A stretch of DNA of 27,337 nt from Bdellovibrionales bacterium (GCA_947457605.1 CANGWP010000009.1:1-27337), one strand, 5' to 3'; shown: positions 15,550-24,492, counted from the first letter of the stretch. Program-made: numbers and translations. Notes: generated by a model not told the origin, from the letters alone.

Positions 15550-16359
15550 TTACTTACGCATGAGTTTAGAGCGCCGGGTGGCCGCAAGAACCGCCTTGAT
15601 CAGGGTGACCCTGAGTTTTCCTTCTTCCAGAGCCATCAGGCCGTCAATGGTACAGCCCGCAGGTGTGGTCACTTCATCCTTCAAGGCGGCCGGGTGTTCA
15701 GATCGATCGAGGACCATTTTCGCGGCTCCCATCAGGGTCTGCGCTGCAAGTGCGGTTGCCTGTTTGCGCGAGATCCCAACCTTCACCCCGGCCTCGCTCA
15801 GTGCCTCGATCATCAGATACACATAAGCGGGTCCACAACCGCTCAGTCCGGTAACTCCGTCAAAGAGACTTTCCTCGAGGATCGTCACCATCCCAAGCTC
15901 TCCAAAAATCCGCTCCGCAACTTTCAGGTGCGAGTCTTCGCTTCTTGGACCCGCGCAAATCGCAGTTACGCCGCTTTTGATGAGACATGGAGTATTGGGC
16001 ATGGCACGGATGATGGCGGGCTTTCCACCGCACCACTCGGAGATCTGGTCCGTGGTGATTGCGGCGCAGATGGAAATGATGAGTTGGTTTGCGCTGAAAA
16101 GGGCCTGATGAGATTTCAGGATCTTCTCGACTTGATGGGGTTTCACGGACAACAAGATGATGTCCGCTTCGCGGATCGCATCCTGATTCGAAGTCGATAC
16201 ATCGATTCCTAGAGTCTTGGCCGACTCTTTTGCAGACTCCTCGGTCCGTGTGGTGCCCAGGATTCGGTATCCTGAGCGAATTGAGCTGTCCATGAGACCT
16301 TGGGCGATTGCTTCGCCCATTTTTCCCATCCCGATGATCGAAAGAGTTTGTTTGGCCAT
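15550..16359 (-). CDS. proC: Pyrroline-5-carboxylate reductase
   Basis: Last step of proline synthesis, NAD(P)H-dependent reduction of pyrroline-5-carboxylate. The 269-residue length is normal. The N-terminal Rossmann motif reads IIGMGKMGEAIAQGL; VKPHQVEKIL and IRAMPNTPCLIKSG follow. The C-terminal dimerisation and active-site region reads LSGCGPAYVYLMIEALSEAGVKVGISRKQA, then LKDEVTTPAGCTIDGL. All signatures are intact. It is the gene after lon, 34 bases away. Its ribosome-binding site GGAAGG is inside a short inverted repeat. Confidence 0.97.
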   Translation of the reverse strand: MAKQTLSIIGMGKMGEAIAQGLMDSSIRSGYRILGTTRTEESAKESAKTLGIDVSTSNQDAIREADIILLSVKPHQVEKILKSHQALFSANQLIISICAAITTDQISEWCGGKPAIIRAMPNTPCLIKSGVTAICAGPRSEDSHLKVAERIFGELGMVTILEESLFDGVTGLSGCGPAYVYLMIEALSEAGVKVGISRKQATALAAQTLMGAAKMVLDRSEHPAALKDEVTTPAGCTIDGLMALEEGKLRVTLIKAVLAATRRSKLMRK

Positions 16360-16361
16360 AT

Positions 16362-16381
16362 CCTTCCATTTTGCAGGAAGG
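16362..16381 (-). promoter_or_regulatory. Hairpin covering the proC Shine-Dalgarno sequence
   Basis: On the minus strand CCTTCC (16381-16376) pairs perfectly with GGAAGG (16367-16362) across an 8-base loop, and GGAAGG is the only ribosome-binding site before the proC ATG at 16359. The lon-proC gap is 34 bases. The structure could lower proC initiation unless opened; this is inferred from pairing alone. Confidence 0.45.
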
Positions 16382-16393
16382 CTTTGGCAATTT

Positions 16394-18880
16394 CTATTGC
16401 TTAAGTGAGGGTGCGGGATTCCGGCTTCTTGTTTTGGGTCGGGCCGGGAGAGTTGGCTTTTTGACTGTCTTGGTTCGCATCACAAGTGGCAGCACCTCAT
16501 CGAGATGTGACACGAAATGAATGTCGAGACTTCGCAACAGTTCAATCGGCAGGTCGTGAAGATCCCGTTTGTTTTCCACAGGAAGAATCACGCGCTCCAC
16601 GCCGGACCTGCGTGCGGCAAGGAGCTTTTCCCGTACGCCGCCGATCGGAAGTACACGTCCGGTAAGCGAGAGTTCACCGGTCATTGCGGTTTTGTTGCGA
16701 GCAGGGATCCGGGTAAACAAGGAATAGATCGCGCTCGCAAGAGTAATTCCGGCACTTGGACCATCCTTGGGAATTGCACCCGCAGGAATGTGTATGTGAA
16801 CGTCGCGGTCCTTCAATAGATTCGGCGAGATCACCATTTCATCGATGAGCCTCTTTTTGATGAAGGTCCATGCGATTTGGGCGCTCTCCAGCATCACTTC
16901 ACCCATTTGTCCCGTGAGCCTCAATTGCCCGCTTCCCGGAAGTTCGGCAGCCTCAATCGAGAGGATATCTCCTCCAAGAGAGGTCCAGGCAAGTCCCGTC
17001 ATCACACCGGGCGTCTTCATGTCGGTCGAAAGCTCGTGCGAGTACCGCTTGGGCCCTAACAAATCGAGCAGATCCTCTTCGCGGATCACGATCGGAAGTT
17101 TCAGTCGTTCCCGGGATTCTTTTCGCTCGACAATCTTTGCTGCCGTCTTACGAGCGATTTTTCCGAAGAGTTGCTCCAAAATCCGGAGTCCCGGCTCGCG
17201 GGCATAATCGATGATCAGGTGCTTGATGGCGGAGCGTTCAATTTTCAGGTCGGATGCTTTCAGGGCTGTTTCTTCCAGAACTTTCGGCAGAATATGATCC
17301 CGCGCGATCTGCTCTTTTTCCTCGAGAGTGTATCCGGTAAGCTCGATCACCTCCATGCGGTCCAAAAGCGGGGCTGGAATGGTTTGCATCGAGTTCGCAG
17401 TGGCGATGAAAATCATCTGGGAGAGATCGAAGGGCAGATCAAGATAGTGGTCCAAGAATGCATGATTCTGTTCCGGATCCAGTACCTCGAGCAGAGCACT
17501 TGCCGGATCGCCATGATAATGCGAGGCAAGCTTGTCGATCTCATCGAGGAGAATCACCGCATTTTTACTGCCCGCGCGCTTGGCCGCCTGAATGAACTTC
17601 CCGGGCATGGCGCCGATGTATGTTCGCCTGTGGCCCTTGATTTCGGCCTCATCCCTCATCCCGCCAAAAGAAAACCGGTAGAATTTCCGGCCCATCGCAA
17701 GTGCAATGGACTTTCCGATCGAGGTCTTCCCAACTCCGGGAGGTCCAACCAGAAGGATGATCGATCCCTTCTTGGATGTTTTGTTCTTTGTAGCGTGAAG
17801 ACTTCGAACCGCGAGAAATTCAATGATACGATCCTTCACTTTTTCAAGGCCGCTGTGGTGCTCGTCCAGGACTTCACGGGCGTGGGCAAGGTTCAGTTGG
17901 TCAGGCGTCACGATATTCCAAGGAAGAGAACAAAGCATCTCGAGGTATCCAAGCGATATCGTGTACTCGGGCGACTGCTCGCTCAATGTCTCGAATTTCG
18001 AAAGCTCATCGAGCGCAGCCTTCTTCACGTCTTCGGGCATCCCTGCCGCTTCAATTCGTTCGCGGAAGGATCTCGCATTCTTGTCTTTTCCCTCCTCCTC
18101 CATGCCGAGTTCTTTTTTGATGAGCTTCAGTTGCTCTTTTAGGAAGAATTCTCGCTGAAGAGTCGAGATTTTCTGATTGACCTCATCGTTGATCTTTTTC
18201 TGGACGGTTGCCACATCCTGCTCGCGTTTCAGGAACACAAGCAACTTTTCAAAACGATTCTTTACCGGGATGGTTTCAAGAAAGTCTTGCGCGTCCGTTT
18301 TGCCAAGACCCAGAGCAAAAGCCACAATGTCGGCTACCACGCCCGAGTGAGGGGCATTGATCAGCGCAAGTTTCATCTCCTCGTTGAAGAAGGGGTGGGT
18401 CTCCGAAAGATCTTTCACATGATTGATGATCGAGCGGGTCAAGGCATCGAGTTCAAGGCTTTTTTCCGGCTGGATCTCATCAAAGTATTCCGGATCGAGC
18501 ACCAGATGGGGCTGTTCCGAGAGAACCTTCCGGGTGCGAAAGCGTTTCAGGCCTTGGATCAGGATCTGGATCGATCCATCCGGAAGCTTGATTCGCTTCA
18601 GGATCTTCACCGCAATTCCAAAGGAATAGAGGTCGGAGGAATGGGTTTCGTCCGCGATGGATTCTTCCTTGGTGAGCAGCAGGCCTAAATGATTTTGCTT
18701 TCGTGCAATGAGTTCCTCGACGGTTGCGATCGCTTTGGGATGCCAGACTACCAGGGGAAGAATCAAGGTTGGGTAGAGTACGGGGCCGATGATCGGGATG
18801 GTGAACAGGTTTTGAGGAAGAACCTGATCAGGAAGAATGATGCCCGGATTTGCGTAGAGGGGTTCGCTTGCGTTGCTCAC
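16394..18880 (-). CDS. lon: ATP-dependent protease Lon
   Basis: Cytoplasmic AAA+ protease that degrades misfolded and regulatory proteins. Domains of the 828-residue protein: the N-terminal substrate-binding (LAN) domain from about 26 to 220, the helical region with LKEQLKLIKKELG, and the AAA+ module. The module has Walker A GPPGVGKT (379-386) and Walker B ILLDEIDK (443-450). The protease domain has catalytic Ser709 (PKDGPSAG) and Lys752 (GGVREK), 43 residues apart as in E. coli Lon. The C-terminus is a short Lys/Arg/Pro-rich tail (VKKPTLPARPKTRSRN) that is not conserved in other Lon proteins. It lies 31 bases after the AMIN-like gene, so it appears to be expressed from the envelope-protein transcript or from a promoter inside it. 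Confidence 0.97.
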   Translation of the reverse strand: MSNASEPLYANPGIILPDQVLPQNLFTIPIIGPVLYPTLILPLVVWHPKAIATVEELIARKQNHLGLLLTKEESIADETHSSDLYSFGIAVKILKRIKLPDGSIQILIQGLKRFRTRKVLSEQPHLVLDPEYFDEIQPEKSLELDALTRSIINHVKDLSETHPFFNEEMKLALINAPHSGVVADIVAFALGLGKTDAQDFLETIPVKNRFEKLLVFLKREQDVATVQKKINDEVNQKISTLQREFFLKEQLKLIKKELGMEEEGKDKNARSFRERIEAAGMPEDVKKAALDELSKFETLSEQSPEYTISLGYLEMLCSLPWNIVTPDQLNLAHAREVLDEHHSGLEKVKDRIIEFLAVRSLHATKNKTSKKGSIILLVGPPGVGKTSIGKSIALAMGRKFYRFSFGGMRDEAEIKGHRRTYIGAMPGKFIQAAKRAGSKNAVILLDEIDKLASHYHGDPASALLEVLDPEQNHAFLDHYLDLPFDLSQMIFIATANSMQTIPAPLLDRMEVIELTGYTLEEKEQIARDHILPKVLEETALKASDLKIERSAIKHLIIDYAREPGLRILEQLFGKIARKTAAKIVERKESRERLKLPIVIREEDLLDLLGPKRYSHELSTDMKTPGVMTGLAWTSLGGDILSIEAAELPGSGQLRLTGQMGEVMLESAQIAWTFIKKRLIDEMVISPNLLKDRDVHIHIPAGAIPKDGPSAGITLASAIYSLFTRIPARNKTAMTGELSLTGRVLPIGGVREKLLAARRSGVERVILPVENKRDLHDLPIELLRSLDIHFVSHLDEVLPLVMRTKTVKKPTLPARPKTRSRNPAPSLKQ

Positions 18881-18911
18881 CCTGAAAGTAATGGTGCCTA
18901 ATGCGTCGAAA

Positions 18912-19409
18912 TCAAGGCTTCAGGTCAATAATTATCCGGGAAGGATCGGTGAGTTCAAAAATCTCTGATTTTACACCCGGTTGGGATTCAATGGAAAACA
19001 TCCAGCGATCCGATTCGACCAGAGGGATGAAATCGATTTTCCTGATGGTTTTTGTCTTTTTTGCAGCTTGGATTGCGGCCTGGCTCGAGAAGTCGAGCTT
19101 CGCCTTTCCGTAAAGTGTGACCAGAACCCGGTGAGTGCTTGGATCATTCTGAATCATGAAAAACGGGGGACGTTTCGCATTGGCAAGGTCAATGACGACT
19201 CTGTCGTATCCGGCAGGATTTGCGGCTACCCGCACGCTAGTCACCTTGAAATCGGATTGAGTGCGATCTCCTCCGGATACGGATCCCTCCGCAATATAGA
19301 GGTTCTTCTTCACCTTTAATGCTTGGCGGAAGGCACCCTCGTCAAACTGTGCAAGGGCCGGCAGGGAGATGGAGAAAGTCAAGAGGAGCGGAAGGAGTCG
19401 GATCGACAT
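18912..19409 (-). CDS. Exported AMIN-like domain protein
   Basis: A 165-residue protein with signal peptide (LLPLLLTFSISLPALA, cleavage near residue 20). The mature part shows VTSVRVAANPAGYDRVVIDL, a central HRVLVTLYGKAKLDF strand pair, and a C-terminal FELTDPSRIIIDLKP. The 'V..vrv......dRvviDl' and 'dPsRiiiDl' strands are typical of AMIN domains, which localise periplasmic proteins to peptidoglycan or to secretin complexes. I see no catalytic domain. The assignment rests on these strands and is moderate. The 5' end overlaps the matrixin gene by 31 bases and lon follows after 31 bases. Confidence 0.65.
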   Translation of the reverse strand: MSIRLLPLLLTFSISLPALAQFDEGAFRQALKVKKNLYIAEGSVSGGDRTQSDFKVTSVRVAANPAGYDRVVIDLANAKRPPFFMIQNDPSTHRVLVTLYGKAKLDFSSQAAIQAAKKTKTIRKIDFIPLVESDRWMFSIESQPGVKSEIFELTDPSRIIIDLKP

Positions 19410-21070
19410 GATGCTTTTAGTCTAGCCCTACGCCGGATTGAATTCAACTGAAAGGCCGCAATCCAGAAGAAGGGCCAGAACCAGCCGAGAATTTTTCCAA
19501 GAGAAAAGGCTTCTCGCGAGGAAAAATGGTCATGGGTTGCAGCCTGTGCGGGGGGGGTTCCGCAGAATCCCAATGCCTCACGAGCGCTTTGGGTGGTGGA
19601 GTACCGGGGCGGGGTTCCGGCGGGAGATTGGTACTCCGGAAAGGGTCCCTCGGGAAGGCAGCGAGGATTGTTTTCGACCTTCCCGGATCTGAAATTCACT
19701 ACAAAAAAAGGATTGGACTCCAGTTTGATCGAGAACGCGGGGTAGCTGGCATCCGTGGGGAAGAGCGGAGTCGCCCGGATGGTGATTTTTCCAAAGGCTT
19801 TCCCTTGAATTCTCGTCTCGGCAATCTTGAATCCTGAATCTGAGGAGTACAGCGGGTAGTTTGATTTCATGGGGATCCTCATTCCCTTTTCGTCAAAGGC
19901 ATCCAGACTCACTCGAATCGGCGAAAGAAGAAGATGCGTCAGTCCGGTTACTGTGAAGTCTCCATCGGCCACGAAACTGTAATTGACCGATCTTGCCACT
20001 GAACCCGAATCCACGAAAAATTCGGGTGCGATCTCATTTTCAAGAGTCCCACCCGAGGGCTGGATGCCATTGCAATCGAGCACATGAACTCCCGTATCCG
20101 TTCGTTGGCGTGCATTGACTTGAAATTGTTCCAGAGTATGATCATCATCCAGGGTCATGAATTGAAGAGGGAACGGCTGGTTCTTGCAAAAATTCCTGTT
20201 TTTCGGAGAGTACTCAAGCGAAACAGACTCGGGTGTTCCGGGGTAAGGGGCAACGGCCAGTGCAAATCCGCCTGAATCCAATGCTCCGAAAAGAAATCGG
20301 CCGTTTTGATCTGAAAGGGTTGAGGCGATCGGAAGTCCGGTGTCCCTTGAAATCGCGGTGATTTGAGCGCCTGCCACGGGGTCCCGGTTCGGGCTCAACA
20401 ATGCACCAGAGAGAGCCCCGTATCCTGAGGATCCCCCGTAGAGATGTCGCGCCCCAGCAATGTCATCACACCCGAGCCGATATTGTTCCAGGAACTCCAC
20501 AAATAGCATCGAGGAATTCAAATTCCCGCTGTGGCCAAGTCCGATTGAGTGTCCCAGTTCGTGGGTGAGAATCGAGTTCAGATAAACTTGTGGATTGGGG
20601 CCCCGGGTTCTGGAGGATGAATCCGAGGGTTTCGATGTGAATAAAAAATTGCGGTCATTCAGGATAATGTCGGATTCAACGATGTCACCGGTGTTTTGAT
20701 TGAACCAAAGCTGCGTGTAGCCGATTACGTTCGGATCAACTGCATCGCTGGTCCTGCTCGCAAAAAAAATGGAAGAGAGGCCATTCAGTGAGAATCCCGT
20801 GGGATAATGTTCGCGATCCGTTCCTTGCCAGTAATCAAAATCCAGAATTCTTCCCGTGGCGACGCTCCACTGTTGAAGAGCATCAATGATCCCGCTTCGA
20901 AAGCTCTCGGGAGGGTAAGCGCTCGCGGATGCGGGATTGCCGGCCAGCAGCAGTTTCTGCCCGTATCTCAGGCGAACGGGGTCACCCCTCTCATTGGTGG
21001 TGAGTGTGTATGCAAAACCGATGGTTGCATGAAAAAGCAGGAGTATTACGGAGATCCGGCCGAGGCTCAT
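19379..21070 (-). CDS. Matrixin-type zinc metalloprotease with carboxypeptidase-regulatory-like domain and C-terminal membrane anchor
   Basis: An exported M10-like metalloprotease of 563 residues. A signal peptide (residues 1-20) is followed at once by the catalytic domain, with no visible cysteine-switch propeptide. The zinc motif HELGHSIGLGHS spans residues 170-181 and has all three His and Glu171. SSMLF (Met188) is the Met-turn, and DDIAGARHLYG closes the domain. Residues about 218-275 (SGALLSPNRDPVAGAQITA..SDQNGRFLFGAL) look like a carboxypeptidase regulatory-like beta domain. A beta-rich region follows. The C-terminus has a hydrophobic segment (about 525-542, LGWFWPFFWIAAFQL) followed by RRRAR, which looks like a membrane anchor or sorting tail. 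It lies 46 bases after another TM-anchored protein gene. Confidence 0.85.
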   Translation of the reverse strand: MSLGRISVILLLFHATIGFAYTLTTNERGDPVRLRYGQKLLLAGNPASASAYPPESFRSGIIDALQQWSVATGRILDFDYWQGTDREHYPTGFSLNGLSSIFFASRTSDAVDPNVIGYTQLWFNQNTGDIVESDIILNDRNFLFTSKPSDSSSRTRGPNPQVYLNSILTHELGHSIGLGHSGNLNSSMLFVEFLEQYRLGCDDIAGARHLYGGSSGYGALSGALLSPNRDPVAGAQITAISRDTGLPIASTLSDQNGRFLFGALDSGGFALAVAPYPGTPESVSLEYSPKNRNFCKNQPFPLQFMTLDDDHTLEQFQVNARQRTDTGVHVLDCNGIQPSGGTLENEIAPEFFVDSGSVARSVNYSFVADGDFTVTGLTHLLLSPIRVSLDAFDEKGMRIPMKSNYPLYSSDSGFKIAETRIQGKAFGKITIRATPLFPTDASYPAFSIKLESNPFFVVNFRSGKVENNPRCLPEGPFPEYQSPAGTPPRYSTTQSAREALGFCGTPPAQAATHDHFSSREAFSLGKILGWFWPFFWIAAFQLNSIRRRARLKASCRSDSFRSS

Positions 21071-21116
21071 CCTTGAGTCCCTTTCGGGGCAATGCCTTGT
21101 CCCTTAGAATATCTGC

Positions 21117-21908
21117 TTACTTGCGTCTAAGGTAGAAGAATATCCCGAGCAATGCGCCCCCGATGAGGAAAAGGATACCGGCAAAATTTGCCGCGTCGGA
21201 TCCCGAGTACCCGGCGGTTCCCGGTTTTTCATCCGCAACGACCTTTGGACCAGCAGTTCCGGTTTGGGAAGCCGATTCTCCGGAAGGAGCTACCGCACCT
21301 GTCGAGGGACGGGATCCGCTCGCACCGGCGTCCTTTGAACTCGGAGGGGGGGGCTCGGATTTTTGAACTTGGATCAGATCCTTCAGTTGTTTCAAGGTCC
21401 AGACCCGACGGTTCGCTGCGACACCCGGCCCCATGGCTTCAAGGGCTTCCGGGCCATCAGAGTATCCAAGTAGACCCCCGGTCAGCTCGAGCTCTCCGTT
21501 TTTTTCTTCGAGACCGAATTTTCCCAGTTCCAGACCCGTGACCTCATAAGAGTGATCCTCGTTTTCAGGGCCAAGGAAAAAGACGGATTCCTCCCCGTCC
21601 TGGAATTCAGGTGAGCCCGGGATGTGGAGTGTGATGCCGTCCTTCGTGCCGCCAAGTTTGCGGACAGGAAGAGAGGATTTTGAAATGTTTCCCTTCAAGA
21701 CCTCGAGCACTTCGAGTTCGGCAACGGTATAGACGTTTCTTTCGCCACCCGGAGCGATTCCGAATTCCGCGTGGGGTTGATGAAGCCTTCCTCGGACGAT
21801 GTGAATCGCATCGCGGACAAAATCCGGCATTGGCCGGATGTAAAAGCTGGTGGCCCAGGCATCACCCGCGAGGAGGGAGCACATCAAGAAAAGAAAGTGC
21901 AAGTTCAT
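21117..21908 (-). CDS. Exported surface protein with low-complexity linker and C-terminal TM/basic tail (unknown family)
   Basis: A 263-residue protein with signal peptide (FLFLMCSLLAGDAWA, cleavage near 19). The folded part (about 25-150) has a pattern I associate with small secreted proteins near matrixins: HIVRGRLHQ, YTVAELEVLEVLKG, then a GxxGEESVFFLGPE-like strand (FQDGEESVFFL) and LGKFGLEEKNGELELTG. I cannot name the family. A Pro/Ser/Gly/Ala-rich linker (about 185-238) ends in a hydrophobic segment, FAGILFLIGGALLGIFFYL, and the tail LRRK at the very C-terminus, resembling a sorting or anchoring signal. It is first in the minus-strand set, followed by the matrixin gene. Confidence 0.65.
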   Translation of the reverse strand: MNLHFLFLMCSLLAGDAWATSFYIRPMPDFVRDAIHIVRGRLHQPHAEFGIAPGGERNVYTVAELEVLEVLKGNISKSSLPVRKLGGTKDGITLHIPGSPEFQDGEESVFFLGPENEDHSYEVTGLELGKFGLEEKNGELELTGGLLGYSDGPEALEAMGPGVAANRRVWTLKQLKDLIQVQKSEPPPPSSKDAGASGSRPSTGAVAPSGESASQTGTAGPKVVADEKPGTAGYSGSDAANFAGILFLIGGALLGIFFYLRRK

Positions 21909-21911
21909 GCC

Positions 21912-21930
21912 AAATATCGTATCAATATTT
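21912..21930. promoter_or_regulatory. Perfect inverted repeat in the divergent promoter gap
   Basis: AAATAT and ATATTT surround a 7-base centre (CGTATCA) in the 29-base gap between the divergent starts at 21908 (-) and 21938 (+). The gap is AT-rich and is the only place from which both transcripts can be controlled. The repeat could be an operator or simply paired -10-like elements (TACGAT on the minus strand). Confidence 0.4.
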
Positions 21931-21937
21931 GCGATTC

Positions 21938-23722
21938 ATGGCACTTCTTCAAAGATCCGTAGTTGAAAAAACCAAGTCCAGCGTCATCTATTTGGTGCTG
22001 TTCATCGCACTTGTTTTCGCCGTGATCGGAATTTACCGCGGCGGGGTTCATCTTTCGGAACTGCGCGCTGAGACGGTCGACCTGCCGGACCTTCCCGGAG
22101 CCATCCTTCTTTCCGCGATGAGAATGACGGTCGCGTACATCTCGTCACTTTTGTTTGCTTTTGTTTTCGGTCTGCTCGCTGCACGCACTGCGGTCGGGGA
22201 GCGTTTCATTCTGCCAGTACTCGATATTCTCCAGTCGGTGCCAGTGGTCGGATTTTTTCCGGCAGCGATCACCTTCTTCATTGGAATCACTCAGGGGCAC
22301 AGGATCGGGGTAGAGCTTTCCGCGATTTTCCTGATCTTCACCTCCCAGGCCTGGAACATCGGCTTTGCCGTTTATGAATCCGTAAAGGCGATTCCGATTG
22401 AAAACGAGGAAGCCGTCATGAGCATGGGGCTTCCGCAAAGTCAGAGATTTTTCAAACTCTACCTCCCGGCCTCCATCCCCCGCGTGATTTATAACTCGAT
22501 CCTGTCCTGGTCGAATGGGTGGTTCTTTCTTGTGGCCTGCAAAATCATTGAAATTGGTCCAGCAAAATACAATCTTCCCGGAATCGGAAGTTTTCTGGCC
22601 CGTGCTGCGGAAGAGGAAAAGCTCGAACTTGTGCTTTGGGGTCTCTTTGCCTTGATCTGCGTGATCCTCGCACTTGACACCTTCATCTGGAAACCGCTCA
22701 CGATTTGGTCCGCACGATTCAAGCAGGACGCCACCGCAAATCAGGACGAAGAGGATGTGGGGATTTTTCTTGATCTGCCGAAAACCATCGCATCAAGACT
22801 TTCGTTTTTCACCGAGCCTCTCCTCGACATGTTGATCACGTTCACCCTTCCCATTCGTTGGTTTTTGCGGGAGGTGGTGTTTCCGCTGTTTTGGGATCTT
22901 CCAATTGCGCTTCTTTCAAAGCTTGTGCAAGGAGTAGCGCGCCCCATTCAACCTGTGATCCAAGGGACGCGAAAGATCCAGGTGGCTATTGGCTATTTTG
23001 CCCTTGGATTTCTGGTGGTGCTTGGGGTCTTTTATGTCTGGAACTGGTTCAAGGGACCACTCCCAGAGGTGTTGCGCGAGCTTCCTGTGAGTATTTTTTA
23101 TTCCACTCTCAGGATTCTCACTGCTCTTTTGATTTCGTTTTCCTGGGTATTGCCGCTAGTGTATTACACGTGGAATCGACCAAAGCTCAGGCATGCTCTG
23201 ACCACAGTCGCCCAGCTCGGGGCATCGATTCCCGCTACCGCGCTGTTTCCACTCATCGTTCTGGTCGGGGTGCGAAAACTCGGGGGCGGGATGGAGCTTG
23301 GTACCCTTGTTCTCTTGACCTTTGGAATCCAATGGTACGTGCTTTTCAATGCAATTGGTGGAGCAGCGGGAATTCCATCGGATCTCATTGACGCAGCTAA
23401 ATCCTATGGGTTGAGTCCTTTTGCAACCTTTCGAACTTTGGTGTTTCCCGCCATCCGTCCCGCCCTGATTACCGGTGCGATTACCGCATGGGGTGGTGGT
23501 TGGAACGCACTCGTGGTATCAGAATACATCACGGTCAAGAGTGAAGTCGTCAGGGTCAAAGGCCTTGGGGCCTTGCTCAGTTATTCCGTGTATGAATTGG
23601 GAGACGGCCGATCCATCAGCCTGTGCATTGTAGTGATGGTCGCGTGGATTTTATTTGTGAATCTGTTGATCTGGCAGCCGCTTTATCATCAAAACCTTGA
23701 GAAGTTCAGGTTTTCATCATGA
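21938..23722 (+). CDS. Duplicated ABC transporter permease, NitT/TauT-like (COG4986 type)
   Basis: A 594-residue inner-membrane protein with two complete permease domains fused in tandem. The first domain (about residues 50-255) has the EAA-type loop VKAIPIENEEAVMSMGLPQSQRFFKLYLPASIPRV. The second (about 380-580) has the matching loop IPSDLIDAAKSYGLSPFATFRTLVFPAIRPALITG. A linker with charged stretch (260-345) and extra TM segments joins them. The start is the ATG at 21938; the frame is open upstream but the earlier part has no conserved sequence and lies opposite the divergent gene. The family is annotated as an anion (nitrate/sulfonate-like) importer. The cognate ATPase gene overlaps by ATGA. 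No SsuA/NrtA-type binding protein is in the window. Confidence 0.88.
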   Translation: MALLQRSVVEKTKSSVIYLVLFIALVFAVIGIYRGGVHLSELRAETVDLPDLPGAILLSAMRMTVAYISSLLFAFVFGLLAARTAVGERFILPVLDILQSVPVVGFFPAAITFFIGITQGHRIGVELSAIFLIFTSQAWNIGFAVYESVKAIPIENEEAVMSMGLPQSQRFFKLYLPASIPRVIYNSILSWSNGWFFLVACKIIEIGPAKYNLPGIGSFLARAAEEEKLELVLWGLFALICVILALDTFIWKPLTIWSARFKQDATANQDEEDVGIFLDLPKTIASRLSFFTEPLLDMLITFTLPIRWFLREVVFPLFWDLPIALLSKLVQGVARPIQPVIQGTRKIQVAIGYFALGFLVVLGVFYVWNWFKGPLPEVLRELPVSIFYSTLRILTALLISFSWVLPLVYYTWNRPKLRHALTTVAQLGASIPATALFPLIVLVGVRKLGGGMELGTLVLLTFGIQWYVLFNAIGGAAGIPSDLIDAAKSYGLSPFATFRTLVFPAIRPALITGAITAWGGGWNALVVSEYITVKSEVVRVKGLGALLSYSVYELGDGRSISLCIVVMVAWILFVNLLIWQPLYHQNLEKFRFSS

Positions 23723-24483
23723 TTCCGGAAGCCCATACCCTCATTGAGCTCCAGCATGTGACCCGAAGATTCATGCTTCCCCAAGGGGAGGTGACGGTCA
23801 TTGAGAACATTTCCTTCAAGGCGATGGAAGGCGAGTTCATTTCGATCGTGGGCCCGTCCGGTGCCGGCAAGAGCACCCTTCTTCGAATGATGAATGGCTT
23901 ACTCCCGCCCTCGGATGGTGCTGTTCTGTACAATGGTCGCGAGCAGCGCGGGATCAACCTCGATACGGCGATGGTGTTTCAGAATTTCGGACTTCTCCCT
24001 TGGCTTACGGTTTCTCAAAACATCGAGCTTGGCCTTGAGGCCCGCTCGAAAGATGTCGTGTACCGTAGATCCCAGGTGAACCGCTACATCACGAAGGTGG
24101 GGTTGGAAGGGTATGAAGAGGCGTACCCCCGCGAGCTTTCGGGTGGGATGAAGCAAAGGGTGGGGCTTGCCCGCGCGCTTGCGGTAGAGCCATCGCTTTT
24201 ATTGATGGATGAGCCGTTTTCATCGCTCGATGTGCTGACCTCCATCAACTTACGAAACGAACTCTTGGACATTTGGAGTGATCGCGAAAACGTGGTGAAC
24301 ACCATGATCATGGTCACTCATAACATTGAGGAGGCGATTGAGCTTTCGGATCGGATTCTGATCCTTTCGAATCGCCCTGGAAAGATTGCAGGCGAGCTCA
24401 GGATCGACCTTCCGCGCCCGAGAAGAAAGCGGGATCCGCTTTTCTCGGAGTATGTGGATCGGGTCTTCTCGTTGCTCGCTTAG
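23719..24483 (+). CDS. ABC transporter ATP-binding protein, nitrate/sulfonate/taurine type
   Basis: A 254-residue ABC ATPase. Walker A is GPSGAGKST (45-53), the Q-loop Gln88 sits in VFQNFGLLPW (the NFGLLPW variant is typical of the NitT/TauT ATPases), the signature is LSGGMKQR (140-147), Walker B is LLLMDEPF (160-167), the D-loop SSLD follows, and the H-loop is in MVTHN (His201). All motifs are intact. Its start overlaps the permease stop (ATGA), and the next gene lies 9 bases downstream. It should power the duplicated permease. The usual C-terminal extension of this subgroup is absent and is encoded by the next gene. Confidence 0.95.
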   Translation: MIPEAHTLIELQHVTRRFMLPQGEVTVIENISFKAMEGEFISIVGPSGAGKSTLLRMMNGLLPPSDGAVLYNGREQRGINLDTAMVFQNFGLLPWLTVSQNIELGLEARSKDVVYRRSQVNRYITKVGLEGYEEAYPRELSGGMKQRVGLARALAVEPSLLLMDEPFSSLDVLTSINLRNELLDIWSDRENVVNTMIMVTHNIEEAIELSDRILILSNRPGKIAGELRIDLPRPRRKRDPLFSEYVDRVFSLLA

Positions 24484-24492
24484 GGAGAATTT

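Noticed and set aside
17171..18142. A 323-codon plus-strand frame opposite lon
   Set aside because: lon is intact with all catalytic residues; the opposite-strand product has no domain pattern and is a codon-bias shadow.
21680..21937. An in-frame extension of the duplicated permease of 86 codons upstream of ATG 21938
   Set aside because: It is Arg-rich, lies opposite the divergent surface-protein gene and lacks permease features; MALLQRSV is the sensible start.
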